A stretch of DNA of 58,364 bases from Streptococcus mitis 17/34 (GTDB taxonomy: Bacteria; Bacillota; Bacilli; Lactobacillales; Streptococcaceae), in NCBI GenBank assembly GCA_000430305.1, contig ASZZ01000013.1:1-58364 (forward strand), read 5' to 3'. The notes under the pieces are model-generated. The model worked only from the letters and a program-made list of their open reading frames with translations. It was not told where the DNA came from and ran no database searches. The position numbers and the translations under genes were made by a program. Below, piece by piece: positions 29,115-38,484 of the stretch; the stretch's first letter is position 1; each line of letters starts with the position of its first letter.

Positions 29115-31546
29115 TTATGCAATATCAAATTTTAACTGGCCTGCTTTAACACCAATCTTAAGTGTGCTACCTTCCACTAATTCTCCCTTGAGAAGAAGTT
29201 CTGCCAACTTGTCCTCCACTTCTGTTTGTAGGGTTCTGCGAAGTGGACGAGCTCCCATCTCTGGGTCATATCCTTGATTTGCCAACAATTTCAGGGCTGA
29301 AGCTTGTAATTTCAAGTCAATACCTTTTTCAGCCAAACTTGCTACTAAAGGTTTAACCATAATCTTCACCACTTCCTGCATATGGTCGCTAGACAAGCTA
29401 TGGAAGACCACCTTTTCATCAATACGGTTGATAAACTCAGGTCTATAAGCCTTTTTCAACTCTTCAAACATACGTTTTTCCATATTTTCCTGGTCAAAAC
29501 GAATGTCCTTGACCCCAAAACCAACTGTCTTGTCATCACGAAGGGCAGTCGCACCAAGGTTCGATGTCATGATGATAATGGTATTTGAAAAGTCAACCTT
29601 GCGACCCTTGCTATCGGTCAAGACACCATCATCCAAGACCTGCAAGAGAACATTAAAGATGTCTGGGTGAGCCTTTTCTACCTCATCAAAGAGGAGAACA
29701 GAGTATGGTTTGTTGCGAACCTTCTCGGTCAACTCCCCACCTTCTTCATACCCCACATAGCCAGGAGGAGCTCCGTTGAGACGGCTAGCTGCGAATTTCT
29801 CCATATACTCACTCATATCAAAGCGGATAAGGCTGATTCGTCGTCAAAAAGAACTTCTGCCAGAGCTTTGGCCAATTCGGTCTTACCGACACCTGTAGGC
29901 CCTAGGAACATAAAGGAACCAATCGGACGCTTATGACTGCGAATCCCTGACTGATTGCGGCGAATGGCACGGCTAATGCTTGAAACAGCTTGATCTTGAC
30001 CGATGACACGTTTGTGGAGTTCCGCTTCCAAGTTCAAGTATTTCTTAGCGTCAGTTTGAGTCAGTTTTTGGACTGGAATGCCTGACAAGCGACTCAAGGT
30101 GGTCAAAATATCAGACTCTGTCACCAAGTCTTTATAGACAGGCGCTTCCTCTTCTTTTGCAATTAGCTGGGCTACCTGTTTCCACTTGCCATCCATCAAG
30201 GCCTTATCAGCTGGACTCAAGCCAGAATCGTCTGCTTTCACATGCTTAGCCTTATTTTGCACTGTTGCTGCCGCTTCATCCAAGAGGTCGATAGCAGAGT
30301 CTGGCAAGTGACGACTAGTCAAGTAACGATGAGCCATCTTGACAGCTGTTTCAATCGCTTCATCTGTGATTTGCACACGGTGATGTTTCTCATAAGTCGC
30401 CTTCAAACCTTGCAAAATGATCATGCTGTCTGCAACACTTGGCTCTTCAATCGTCACTTTGGCGAATCGACGAGAAAGGGCTGCATCTTTTTCGATATGT
30501 TTTTGATATTCTTCCTGAGTGGTCGCACCAACCGTTCTCAAAGTTCCACGCGCCAAGGCTGGCTTCAAGATATTAGCCGCATCCAGAGTTGAGTCAATTC
30601 CACTACCAGAACCCATGATGGTATGAAGTTCATCGATAAAGAGAATTACTTGACCATCTTCCTCAATATCCTTGATGATATTATTCATGCGCTCTTCAAA
30701 GTCACCACGGAAGCGTGTCCCTGCAACGACATTCATCAAATCCAGCTCTAACACGCGCATCTTAGCCATTTCCGCAGGCACATCACCACTAGCAATACGC
30801 TGGGCAAGTCCAAGCGCCAGAGCTGTTTTTCCAACACCAGCATCCCCAACCAAGACAGGATTATTCTTAGTCTTCCGACTCAAGATTTGAATCATACGCG
30901 AGATTTCCTTGTCCCGACCGATGACTGGCTCCAACTTGCCAGAACGAGCTTGCTCTGTCAAATCATGCGTATAGTCCTCGAGACCACCGCTCGGAGTCTG
31001 GGGCATGCCCATCATATTAGCCATAGAATTTTGCTTATCAGCTACTGTACGATGGCGTTGACGTAAAGCTTTAAGGTCTTCACGAGTCCAGCCTGCACGT
31101 TCTTCTAAATTGCGACGAAGGGCAGCAATCTTAACCTGATCTTTCTTGTCTTCATAAGAAAAACCAGCTCTCTCCAAGATACGAGTCGCCAAGGCATTGC
31201 CATCATGCAAAATCGCATAAAGGACATGCTCTGTCCCTAGCACCTTAGCATGGACCACTGACGCTACATATTCTGCCTCATCAAAGAGGACCTGCAAACG
31301 GTGAGAAAACGGCAATTCCGTAAAGGTTTCATCCTGGCTATAGTCCGTTTCAGTCAGTTCCAAAGCGACCTCTTCTAAACGGTCCATCTCATATGGATAA
31401 TCATTTAAAGTTGCCCCTGCCACACTATAACTGTGATTGGACATGGCAATCAACAAGTGCCAAGACTCTAGGTAACGAGCTCCAAAATGGCCAGCAACCA
31501 TGTAGGCACTTTCGATACATTCATTCAATGCTTTTGAATAGTTCAT
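29115..31546 (-). pseudogene. clpC: ClpC, AAA+ chaperone-unfoldase, frameshifted
   Basis: About 810 aa if intact. It has an N-terminal Clp-N double repeat, first AAA domain with GDAGVGKTA, middle coiled coil and second AAA domain with GPTGVGKTE. It feeds substrates to ClpP. The frame breaks in the second AAA domain after LFDDESA: plus strand GG at 29831-29832 should be GGG (restoring LIRFDMSEYMEKF). The first frame then stops at the ATGA where the second piece begins. The C-terminal piece (233 aa) is otherwise perfect, including LLFDEVEKAHPDIF and the sensor region. It lies one base behind ctsR and is transcribed with it. The lesion is probably a sequencing error. Confidence 0.93.
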
Positions 31547-31547
31547 C

Positions 31548-32006
31548 TTACTTCCCTTTTCTATCTACCTCTTGTATGACCTGTCGTAACATATTAGCAC
31601 GAACAACTGGAGCTTCTTCTCCTAGAACGCGATCCAAAGCTACTGCTAGTAGCAAATTCATCTCCTGCTTGGTCATCAATTCCTGCTCAACCAAAAGCTG
31701 CAGAATATCTTCATAAATTTCTTGACTGACCCGCTCACCAATTGAGTAAAGCAAATCGCGGAGCATTTCATGATGACTAGAAAACTCAATCCGTCCTATA
31801 CGGATGTAGCCTCCGCCACCACGCTTACTTTCAACCAAGTAGCCTCTACTTTCCGTAAAGCGTGTCTTGATCACGTAGTTAATCTGACTAGGAACAACCT
31901 GAAAAGTATCGGCCAACTGACTCCGTTGCAACTCCACAATACCAGATTGATCTAAAATTGCCTTGATGTAGGCCTCAATATGATCCGATGTATTTTTAAA
32001 TCTCAT
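31548..32006 (-). CDS. ctsR: CtsR, class III stress gene repressor
   Basis: 152 aa. The winged HTH is followed by the Gly-rich wing that reads the operator (ESKRGGGGYIRIGRI), the thermosensing feature of CtsR. It represses clp genes at normal temperature. Its own promoter carries a CtsR heptad repeat. It is the first gene of ctsR-clpC. Confidence 0.95.
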   Translation of the reverse strand: MRFKNTSDHIEAYIKAILDQSGIVELQRSQLADTFQVVPSQINYVIKTRFTESRGYLVESKRGGGGYIRIGRIEFSSHHEMLRDLLYSIGERVSQEIYEDILQLLVEQELMTKQEMNLLLAVALDRVLGEEAPVVRANMLRQVIQEVDRKGK

Positions 32007-32031
32007 TACAAACCCACCTCTCTCTTTAAAC

Positions 32032-32054
32032 CTTGACTATCTTTGACTATTATA
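32032..32054 (-). promoter_or_regulatory. CtsR operator at the ctsR-clpC promoter
   Basis: Minus strand AGTCAAA-GAT-AGTCAAG (32032-32048), one mismatch from the RGTCAAANANRGTCAAA consensus. It lies directly downstream of TATAAT (32049-32054), so CtsR would block initiation. Confidence 0.8.
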
Positions 32055-32080
32055 CCGAAATTTTCTCATTTTTAAAAGAA

Positions 32081-32117
32081 AAAGGGCGCTGGTAAAGGAT
32101 AATCTTCACCAACTCCC
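32081..32117 (-). terminator. Terminator after the thiamine-precursor transporter operon
   Basis: Minus strand AGTTGGTGAAG / CCTTTACCAGC stem followed by GCCCTTTTTCTTTT. Confidence 0.65.
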
Positions 32118-32128
32118 TATTTTTCTAC

Positions 32129-32854
32129 TTATTCTAAGCCTAATTCTGCCAAGATTTGACGTTTGTAGGCAATCTTTTGAACTTCCTTGTCTTCATCTTC
32201 AGACCAATCTAGTTTAATTTCTGAAACAATCTGCCCAGGGCGATTTTTCAAGACATAGATGCGGTCGCTGAGATTGAGGGCCTCTTCAATACTATGCGTG
32301 ATAATTAGGGTCGTCAGCTGTAGCTGCTTATGAATCTCCAGATACCAAGCATGGAGTTCCATCTTTGTCATCTCATCCAAGGCGCTAAAGGCCTCATCCA
32401 AGAGAAAGAGCTTGTGCCCGAAAAGGTAAGTTCGAAGCAAGGCTACACGCTGACGCATCCCACCACTAAGTTCATGGGGATACTTGTCTCGTACAGCTGT
32501 CAACTGAAAGGTTGCAAGAATTTCATCCGCGCAGGCAATGGCTTCCGCCTTATCCACTTTTTGAATCAAGAGGGGCAGGATGATATTGCCAAGCACCGTC
32601 TTGTGCTCCAAGAGTAGATCCTTTTGTAGCATATAACTCACCCGCCCCTTGGGATTTTCTTCACCATCAAGGACAATTCTCCCTGACTGAACTTCTAAAA
32701 TCCCAGCGATTAGATTAAAGAGGGTGGTCTTTCCAACACCACTTGGACCTAGGATGGAAACCACTTCACCTGAAGTCACTTTCAGATTGATGTCCTCTAA
32801 AATCCTATCTTGTCCGTAGGCATAACTGACGTGTTCTAGTCTAATTTCTGTCAT
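32129..32854 (-). CDS. ThiZ-type ABC transporter ATPase
   Basis: 241 aa with Walker A GPSGVGKTT, signature LSGGMRQR, Walker B LFLLDEAF and H-loop ITHSIEEAL, in the nitrate/taurine/HMP importer subfamily. ATG 32854 overlaps the preceding stop by one base (TAATG); the frame stays open another 24 codons upstream without support. It energises uptake by the ThiX permease and ThiY lipoprotein. Confidence 0.88.
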   Translation of the reverse strand: MTEIRLEHVSYAYGQDRILEDINLKVTSGEVVSILGPSGVGKTTLFNLIAGILEVQSGRIVLDGEENPKGRVSYMLQKDLLLEHKTVLGNIILPLLIQKVDKAEAIACADEILATFQLTAVRDKYPHELSGGMRQRVALLRTYLFGHKLFLLDEAFSALDEMTKMELHAWYLEIHKQLQLTTLIITHSIEEALNLSDRIYVLKNRPGQIVSEIKLDWSEDEDKEVQKIAYKRQILAELGLE

Positions 32855-33861
32855 TATTTCACAAATTCGTTGGTGAAGCCTTTGTCTGTCAAGTCTTCTT
32901 TGAGGATACCATTTTCTTTGTCCCATTTGTAGAAGGCGTTCCAGCGAGCTGCATCAAATTGACCCCATTTTTCCTTGTCGCTTGCGTATTCTTTTGACAA
33001 GTATTTTTGAGATTCGATGACAAAGTCACGTTTTTCCTGAAGTTCAGGTGCATTCTTGATGAGGATATCAGCTGCTTCTTCTGGATGCTCCATAGCATAT
33101 TGGTAGCCTTTTTTAATAGCTTGGATGACTTTACGAGCTTCTTCTTTGTTGTCTGTCAAATAGTCGTTGTTTGCGATGATAACTGGTGAGTAGTAGTCAA
33201 ATTCTTTAACGTAGTCTTTCAAATACATGAAATTAGCATCTACACCTTGAGATTTAGCAAGGATACCATCCCAACCGTAGTAAATCCAAGCAGTGTCAAA
33301 AACTCCATTGGCAATCGGTGTGATTGAGTTTGAGTCGTTGTTTGGTACTTTTTCAACTTTTTCAAAGTCTCCACCTTGAGATTCTACTAAGGTTTTCAAC
33401 ATAGCAAGTTCAGTTGGGTCATTCCAAGTTCCGTATTTCTTACCAACCAAGTCCTTTGGACTAGCTACATTGTCAGATTTACGAGATATGATTCCTGATG
33501 TATTATGTTCAACAATAGCTGCAACGGCAGTGATTCCTGCACCTTTTTCTAACTTCTTAGCCATATAGTCTTGGAAATACACTGCAAATGGTGCCTTACC
33601 ATTAATGACTAAGTCAGAAGAACTTTCTTCAGGTGGCAATTTCAAATCAACATCCACTCCAGCTTCTTTGAAATAGCCTTTTTCCTTGGCAACATAAAGT
33701 CCTGTGTGGTTAGTATTTGGTGTCCAGTCTAGGATAAAGTCAATTTTCTTGAGTTCTGCTTCTTTGTTGTCCTTAGAAGCAGTTCCTTGACCACAGGCCA
33801 CAAGCACAACAGCTACAAGAGCTGTTAAAACAGTTAAAAACACTTTCCATGTTTTCTTCAT
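32854..33861 (-). CDS. ThiY-type NMT1/THI5-like substrate-binding lipoprotein
   Basis: 335 aa. Lipobox LVAC in VVLVACGQG. The mature part is an NMT1/THI5-like periplasmic-binding fold starting KIDFILDWTPNTNHTGLYVA, which matches proteins that bind HMP-type thiamine pyrimidine precursors. The TPP riboswitch upstream supports this ligand class; formyl-aminopyrimidine versus HMP cannot be decided. It is the third gene in the operon. Confidence 0.88.
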   Translation of the reverse strand: MKKTWKVFLTVLTALVAVVLVACGQGTASKDNKEAELKKIDFILDWTPNTNHTGLYVAKEKGYFKEAGVDVDLKLPPEESSSDLVINGKAPFAVYFQDYMAKKLEKGAGITAVAAIVEHNTSGIISRKSDNVASPKDLVGKKYGTWNDPTELAMLKTLVESQGGDFEKVEKVPNNDSNSITPIANGVFDTAWIYYGWDGILAKSQGVDANFMYLKDYVKEFDYYSPVIIANNDYLTDNKEEARKVIQAIKKGYQYAMEHPEEAADILIKNAPELQEKRDFVIESQKYLSKEYASDKEKWGQFDAARWNAFYKWDKENGILKEDLTDKGFTNEFVK

Positions 33862-33899
33862 TTCAATTTCCTCTTTTCTTTTTCAGAAACATTCTTATT

Positions 33900-34658
33900 C
33901 TACGAACGTTTCCATTTAATAACATATTTTTCACTAATATCGACCAATTTCATACCCAAAAGGCTGATAATCGATACCAGAATAATAATAGCAAACATAG
34001 TATCATACTGAAACAGTTTCTTGGACTGAATCATGTAGACACCTAGTCCTTCAAAGCCTCCCAACCACTCAGATACCACAGTTGTGATAAAGGCGTAGGA
34101 GACACTGACCCTCAGACCTGCATAAAAGTAGGGCAGGCTGACTGGAATTTTAAAATGCCACAGGATTTGCCAAGGCTTGGCCCGCATCAGACTAAACAAG
34201 GTCAGCATATCCTTGTCACAATGCCTAAAACCATCTAAAATACTGACGATGATAGGGAAGGTCGTCGTCAAGATAATCAAGACAATCTTGGGCAAAATCC
34301 CATAACCTAGCCACAAGACCAGAATAGGGGCTATTGCAATGGTCGGAATGGTCTGAACAACCACCATCATAGGGTAAATCAGGTCATTAAGCCAAGTCAA
34401 ACTGTCCATTAGCACAGCCATGAGACAGGCAATCAAGACTCCCAGAACCAACCCCAGTAAAGCCACTCTCAAGGTCGCCCAGCTATGGTGCCAGAGAAAT
34501 TCTCTGTCACGAACAAAGGCCTGAAGAATTTCAAGAGGTGTTGGCAGGATAAACTTGGGGAGAAGTTTAAGCAAACCTGCTAACTGCCAGATTGACAAGA
34601 CTACTAGAAAGCCCAATAGACTAATGTGTCGTCTCAGTATACTTTTCAAGTTTCTCAT
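33900..34658 (-). CDS. ThiX-type ABC transporter permease
   Basis: 252 aa, about six membrane helices and the BPD_transp_1 EAA-type loop (EWLGGFEGLGVYMIQ is in the C-terminal half). It belongs with the ATPase and binding protein of this operon. ATG 34658 is taken, with TTG 34661 immediately upstream as an alternative. It overlaps the thiamine-binding gene by about 40 bases. Confidence 0.88.
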   Translation of the reverse strand: MRNLKSILRRHISLLGFLVVLSIWQLAGLLKLLPKFILPTPLEILQAFVRDREFLWHHSWATLRVALLGLVLGVLIACLMAVLMDSLTWLNDLIYPMMVVVQTIPTIAIAPILVLWLGYGILPKIVLIILTTTFPIIVSILDGFRHCDKDMLTLFSLMRAKPWQILWHFKIPVSLPYFYAGLRVSVSYAFITTVVSEWLGGFEGLGVYMIQSKKLFQYDTMFAIIILVSIISLLGMKLVDISEKYVIKWKRS

Positions 34659-34911
34659 CAATACTTAAAATCTCTCCTATATTTATTTTGACATTGGCAA
34701 AGACATTATCTGCCTCCTGCCCTGCCACTTCTAGCGCTTCTTTTAGAATGCGCATGAGCTCATCAAACTCCCCTTCCAAGACCGTTTCAAATGGTGTCAC
34801 TACCATGGTCACTTCTTGAGCTTGCAGATAAGCAATGACTTGATCGATAACAGCTATCCGATCAATCCCCTGTGATAGGGGTAAAACTTGCAAGGCAATG
34901 CTTGCTTTCAT
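34621..34911 (-). CDS. Thiamine-binding MTH1187/YkoF-like small protein
   Basis: 96 aa, opening MKASIALQVLPLSQGIDRIA, with the ferredoxin-like alpha/beta layout of the MTH1187/YkoF/DUF77 group that binds thiamine or its hydroxymethylpyrimidine moiety. It is the first gene after the TPP riboswitch. It has a GAGGAGG sequence upstream of the ATG. It is probably cytoplasmic; its exact job in uptake is unknown. Confidence 0.85.
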   Translation of the reverse strand: MKASIALQVLPLSQGIDRIAVIDQVIAYLQAQEVTMVVTPFETVLEGEFDELMRILKEALEVAGQEADNVFANVKINIGEILSIDEKLEKYTETTH

Positions 34912-34943
34912 AACAACCTCCTCTTCTCGTTTTCCTCTTTATA

Positions 34944-34976
34944 AAAAGAAAAACCTTTACCATATATGGAAAAGGT
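34944..34976 (-). terminator. Riboswitch expression-platform terminator
   Basis: Minus strand ACCTTT-T-CCATATATGG-T-AAAGGT followed by TTTTCTTTTT, directly behind the TPP aptamer. The upstream CCATAT/ATATGG segment at about 35068-35084 could compete for pairing. Confidence 0.75.
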
Positions 34977-34989
34977 CAAGAATAGACTA

Positions 34990-35078
<89 letters not shown>

Positions 35079-35136
35079 ATATGGACATATGATAGCGCAA
35101 AAACAAAAAAAAATGTCAAGGAAACTGCTTACAGAA

Positions 35137-35165
35137 AAAAGTAGGAAAAATTTCCTACTTTTTCT
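35137..35165. terminator. Terminator after the CbpD-like gene
   Basis: AAAAGTAGGAAAAATTTCCTACTTTTT, a near-perfect inverted repeat overlapping the stop codon region. A and T tracts on both sides make it bidirectional. Confidence 0.8.
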
Positions 35166-36279
35166 ATACTCTCACACCATCACTATTTACTCTGTAGCCA
35201 TCCACTGTCGTATTAACAGCTAAAGCGCCTGAAGAGTAAGAATAATACCACTTACCAGATACTTGGTACCAGCCTGTTTTCATTGCACCTGAACTATCTA
35301 GATAATACCACAGACCATTTTCCTTTAACCATCCTGTCTGCATTTCACCAGATGATTTCAAATAATACCAACTAGAACCGTCTTTCAGCCATCCTGTTGA
35401 TTTAGAACCATTTGATTTGAAATGATACCAACTACCATTTATTTTCTTCCAACCAACAGTCAGAACATCATTGGAACTACCTTCTGTTTGATTCTGCGAT
35501 GACGCAACCTCCTCTAACTGAATATAACGACGACTTCCACTATAAGATATATAACTCAACCACTTGTACCCATCTTTTTCAAGTACCTGATCATAATGAA
35601 CACTCTCACCTGGAGAATAATATGCAATTGAAGTTGCACTAACTAAAGGTTGATTTTTTATAGCTGCCTTATTCTTAAAATAATGTGTTCCTCCTGTCGA
35701 AGACAACGGTTGACTATCGAATACTTTGCCACTACTTACTACATTACCCCCATCCAAATCTTTAAAATGAATAAATCCTGTCATCGTATTGGCTTTTATA
35801 ATTCGTTTATTATAGGATCCTGTATAACCATAGTTGTATTCCTCAATTTCTATATTATCCCCCATTACATTTGAAACCCAGGCAACATGACCATATCCTC
35901 CTGCAGTAGACCAAGCAATCGATCCAATCGTTGGTACACTATCTACACGATAGCCTTCACGACGAGCACGATAGCCCCATTCATTCGCATTTCCATAAGC
36001 TCCTGTAATCTCAAAACCATTGACACTACTCAAGCGAAAGGCTGCAAATGAAGTACACTGACGAGAGTACATGCGCCACTTATCAATTTCCTGACTCCCA
36101 TTTTTATAGTAAGCAGGATAATCATCCCCACGCGCAATCGATCCATTTCCTCCAGAATAGGCATATACACTATCACTCGCTGCTAGCATCAATCCTGCTA
36201 CTAAAAAAGGAACAACCTTTTTAACTGATTTTCTCAAAGAAAATCCTGTCTCCGTTACTTTGAATGGTAAAACTTTCAT
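35164..36279 (-). CDS. cbpD: CbpD-like choline-binding CHAP amidase/endopeptidase
   Basis: 371 aa. A signal peptide (about 1-40) is followed by a CHAP domain with catalytic Cys75 (MYSRQCTSFAAFRL) and His131 (GGYGHVAWVS). One SH3b-like module covers about 195-265. Four choline-binding repeats (GWKKINGSWYHFKSNG, GWLKDGSSWYYLKSSG and so on) take up the C-terminus. Pneumococcal CbpD has, as I recall, two SH3b modules and about 448 aa, so this is a shorter variant as in some S. mitis strains. CbpD is the fratricide lysin released by competent cells against non-competent neighbours. The ComX-type promoter box upstream agrees with late-competence control. Confidence 0.9.
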   Translation of the reverse strand: MKVLPFKVTETGFSLRKSVKKVVPFLVAGLMLAASDSVYAYSGGNGSIARGDDYPAYYKNGSQEIDKWRMYSRQCTSFAAFRLSSVNGFEITGAYGNANEWGYRARREGYRVDSVPTIGSIAWSTAGGYGHVAWVSNVMGDNIEIEEYNYGYTGSYNKRIIKANTMTGFIHFKDLDGGNVVSSGKVFDSQPLSSTGGTHYFKNKAAIKNQPLVSATSIAYYSPGESVHYDQVLEKDGYKWLSYISYSGSRRYIQLEEVASSQNQTEGSSNDVLTVGWKKINGSWYHFKSNGSKSTGWLKDGSSWYYLKSSGEMQTGWLKENGLWYYLDSSGAMKTGWYQVSGKWYYSYSSGALAVNTTVDGYRVNSDGVRV

Positions 36280-36328
36280 TCTTCCTCCTTGAAAAATAAT
36301 ATAAATCGAAGATTACCTTCACTTAAAC

Positions 36329-36336
36329 TATTCGGA
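36329..36336 (-). promoter_or_regulatory. ComX (cin/com) box of the CbpD-like gene
   Basis: Minus strand TCCGAATA, one mismatch from TACGAATA, 50 bases before the ATG at 36279 and with AAGGAGGAAG in between as the ribosome binding site. ComX-directed RNA polymerase recognises this box at -10. Confidence 0.6.
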
Positions 36337-36367
36337 GAAAAAAGAAAAAGTGAGAAAATTTCTCACT

Positions 36368-36633
36368 TTAGTCAAGATAATGAATCAAATTCTTTTCTGT
36401 AAGAATATCTGAGTAAGTAAAGGACTCAACATAAACATTAGCTTGTTTATCTCCTTCAACGTTCCCAAATTCCACGATAAATAGGGATGGATAAACTTCA
36501 ATTAGCTTACCCAATCTATTTTTTTGGCGCTTACGCCCATTTTCCAAAGTCATTTCGATTACATGACCTCATGCGCCTTGATTTCCTCTTTAATTTTTTT
36601 CATCTTAGCTACATCTGTAAATGCATCTGTCAT
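36368..36633 (-). pseudogene. veg: Veg family protein, frameshifted
   Basis: About 88 aa if intact. The start ATG 36633 overlaps the dnaB stop (ATGA) and encodes MTDAFTDVAKMKKIKEEIKA. The frame breaks at HEG: plus strand CC at 36568-36569 where CCC is needed. Restoring it joins to the downstream MTLENGRKRQKNRLGKLIEVYPSLFIVEF. The C-terminal ILTEKNLIHYLD completes the protein. Veg is a small conserved Firmicute protein; in Bacillus it affects biofilm gene expression. Here it is the last gene of gdpP-rplI-dnaB-veg. Confidence 0.85.
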
Positions 36634-37988
36634 CTTATTTCCTCCCTTTTTGATATACTTGAAAATTTATTGTATTCTTTTTGGAAAATTAATTCCACAG
36701 TTCCACGAGCTCCACTACGGTTTTTCTCAATGATAACTTCTACCTTATTATTTGGGATACCTTCCTCTTCTTCACCACCACGCTCATAGTAATCGTCACG
36801 ATAAAGAAAGGCTACGATATCAGCATCCTGCTCGATAGATCCCGATTCACGAATATCAGACAAGACCGGTCTCTTATCCTGACGTTGTTCTACACCACGA
36901 GAAAGCTGACTTAGAGCGATTACTGGAACTTTCAGTTCCTTAGCTAAAATTTTCAACTGACGTGAAATTTCTGAAACTTCTTGTTGGCGGTTTTCTCGGC
37001 CAGTTCCCGTGATAAGCTGCAAGTAATCTATCAAAATCAAACCAAGATTTCCAGTTTCTTGAGCCAATTTACGTGAACGTGATCGAATCTCTGTAATCCT
37101 AATTCCTGGAGTATCATCAATATAGATACTTGCATTGGCTAGATTCCCTTGAGCAATGGTATATTTTTGCCATTCCTCATCAGTCAGTTGACCCGTACGA
37201 ATAGAATGCGACTCAACCAACCCTTCTGCAGCCAACATACGATCCACTAGACTTTCCGCACCCATTTCGAGCGAAAAGATAGCTACCGTCTTGTCCAACT
37301 TGGTCCCAATATTCTGAGCAATATTCAAGGCAAAGGCTGTCTTACCGACAGCTGGACGAGCTGCTAGGATAATCAACTCCTCCTCATGCAAACCAGTCGT
37401 CATATGATCCAAGTCACGATAGCCTGTCGCAATCCCTGTAATATCAGTCGTTTGTTGCGAGCGAGCTTCCAGATTTCCAAAGTTGACATTCAACACATCT
37501 CGAATATTCTTAAATCCACTTCGATTAGCATTTTCACTGACATCAATCAACCCTTTTTCTGCCTGAGCAATAATTTCATCAGCTGGTTGTGAAGCCTCGT
37601 AAGCTTGATTGACAGACTCTGTCAACTTGGCGATTAATCGCCGTAACATAGCCTTTTCTGCAACGATTTTAGCATAATACTCCGCATTAGCAGAAGTTGG
37701 CACAGAATTGACAATCTCAACCAAGTAAGACAAGCCACCAATATTCTGTAAATCACCTTGATTATCAAGAATGGTACGAACCGTTGTTGCATCTATAGCA
37801 TCGCCACGATCCGATAAATCAACCATGGCTTGGAAAATCAAACGATGGGCATACTTAAAAAAGTCCCGAGACTCAATATATTCTCGTACAAAAACAAGCT
37901 TACTCTCATCAATAAAGATAGCACCCAAAACGGATTGCTCAGCTAAGATATCTTGAGGTTGTACTCGTAACTCTTCGACTTCTGCCAT
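36630..37988 (-). CDS. dnaB: DnaB, replicative DNA helicase
   Basis: 452 aa. The N-terminal helical collar domain starts PQDILAEQSVLGAIFID. The RecA-like core has Walker A ARPAVGKTA, Walker B ILIDYLQLI, arginine-rich DNA loop RESGSIEQDADIV and a C-terminal IIEKNRSGARG. It unwinds DNA at the fork as a hexamer, loaded by DnaI-type factors in Firmicutes. It is full length. Confidence 0.97.
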   Translation of the reverse strand: MAEVEELRVQPQDILAEQSVLGAIFIDESKLVFVREYIESRDFFKYAHRLIFQAMVDLSDRGDAIDATTVRTILDNQGDLQNIGGLSYLVEIVNSVPTSANAEYYAKIVAEKAMLRRLIAKLTESVNQAYEASQPADEIIAQAEKGLIDVSENANRSGFKNIRDVLNVNFGNLEARSQQTTDITGIATGYRDLDHMTTGLHEEELIILAARPAVGKTAFALNIAQNIGTKLDKTVAIFSLEMGAESLVDRMLAAEGLVESHSIRTGQLTDEEWQKYTIAQGNLANASIYIDDTPGIRITEIRSRSRKLAQETGNLGLILIDYLQLITGTGRENRQQEVSEISRQLKILAKELKVPVIALSQLSRGVEQRQDKRPVLSDIRESGSIEQDADIVAFLYRDDYYERGGEEEEGIPNNKVEVIIEKNRSGARGTVELIFQKEYNKFSSISKREEIR

Positions 37989-38031
37989 CTGGCTTCCCTT
38001 CCTTTTACAATCTTGTCAAGAAGGTGTAAAT

Positions 38032-38484
38032 TTACCCTTCTTTCACACGAAGATTGATGATACTTGTGATATCTTGATAGATTTTCACTGGCACATCAAT
38101 CAAACCAACTGCTCGAATCGGAGCTTGTACTTGGATATGACGTTTATCAATCTTAATTCCAAATTGCTTTTGCAATTCTTCTGCAATTTTCTTATTGGTA
38201 ATAGATCCAAAAGTACGGCCATCTGGACCAACCTTTTCAACAAATTCTACAACAGTTTCTTCTGCCTCTAATTGGGCTTTAATTGCTTTTGCTTCTGCAA
38301 TCATCTCAGCGTGAGCTTTTTCTTCAGATTTTTGTTTACCACGAAGCTCACCTACCGCTTGAGCAGTTGCTTCTTTGGCTAGATTCTTTTTGATAAGAAA
38401 GTTTTGCGCATACCCTGTTGGTACTTCCTTAATTTCGCCTTTTTTTCCTTTTCCTTTAACATCTGCTAAAAAGATTACTTTCAT
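38032..38484 (-). CDS. rplI: Ribosomal protein bL9
   Basis: 150 aa, opening [33 protein letters not shown] with the conserved bL9 N-terminal domain, long helix and C-terminal domain ([14 protein letters not shown]). It overlaps the end of gdpP by the ATGA arrangement; 40 bases separate it from dnaB. Confidence 0.97.
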   Translation of the reverse strand: MKVIFLADVKGKGKKGEIKEVPTGYAQNFLIKKNLAKEATAQAVGELRGKQKSEEKAHAEMIAEAKAIKAQLEAEETVVEFVEKVGPDGRTFGSITNKKIAEELQKQFGIKIDKRHIQVQAPIRAVGLIDVPVKIYQDITSIINLRVKEG

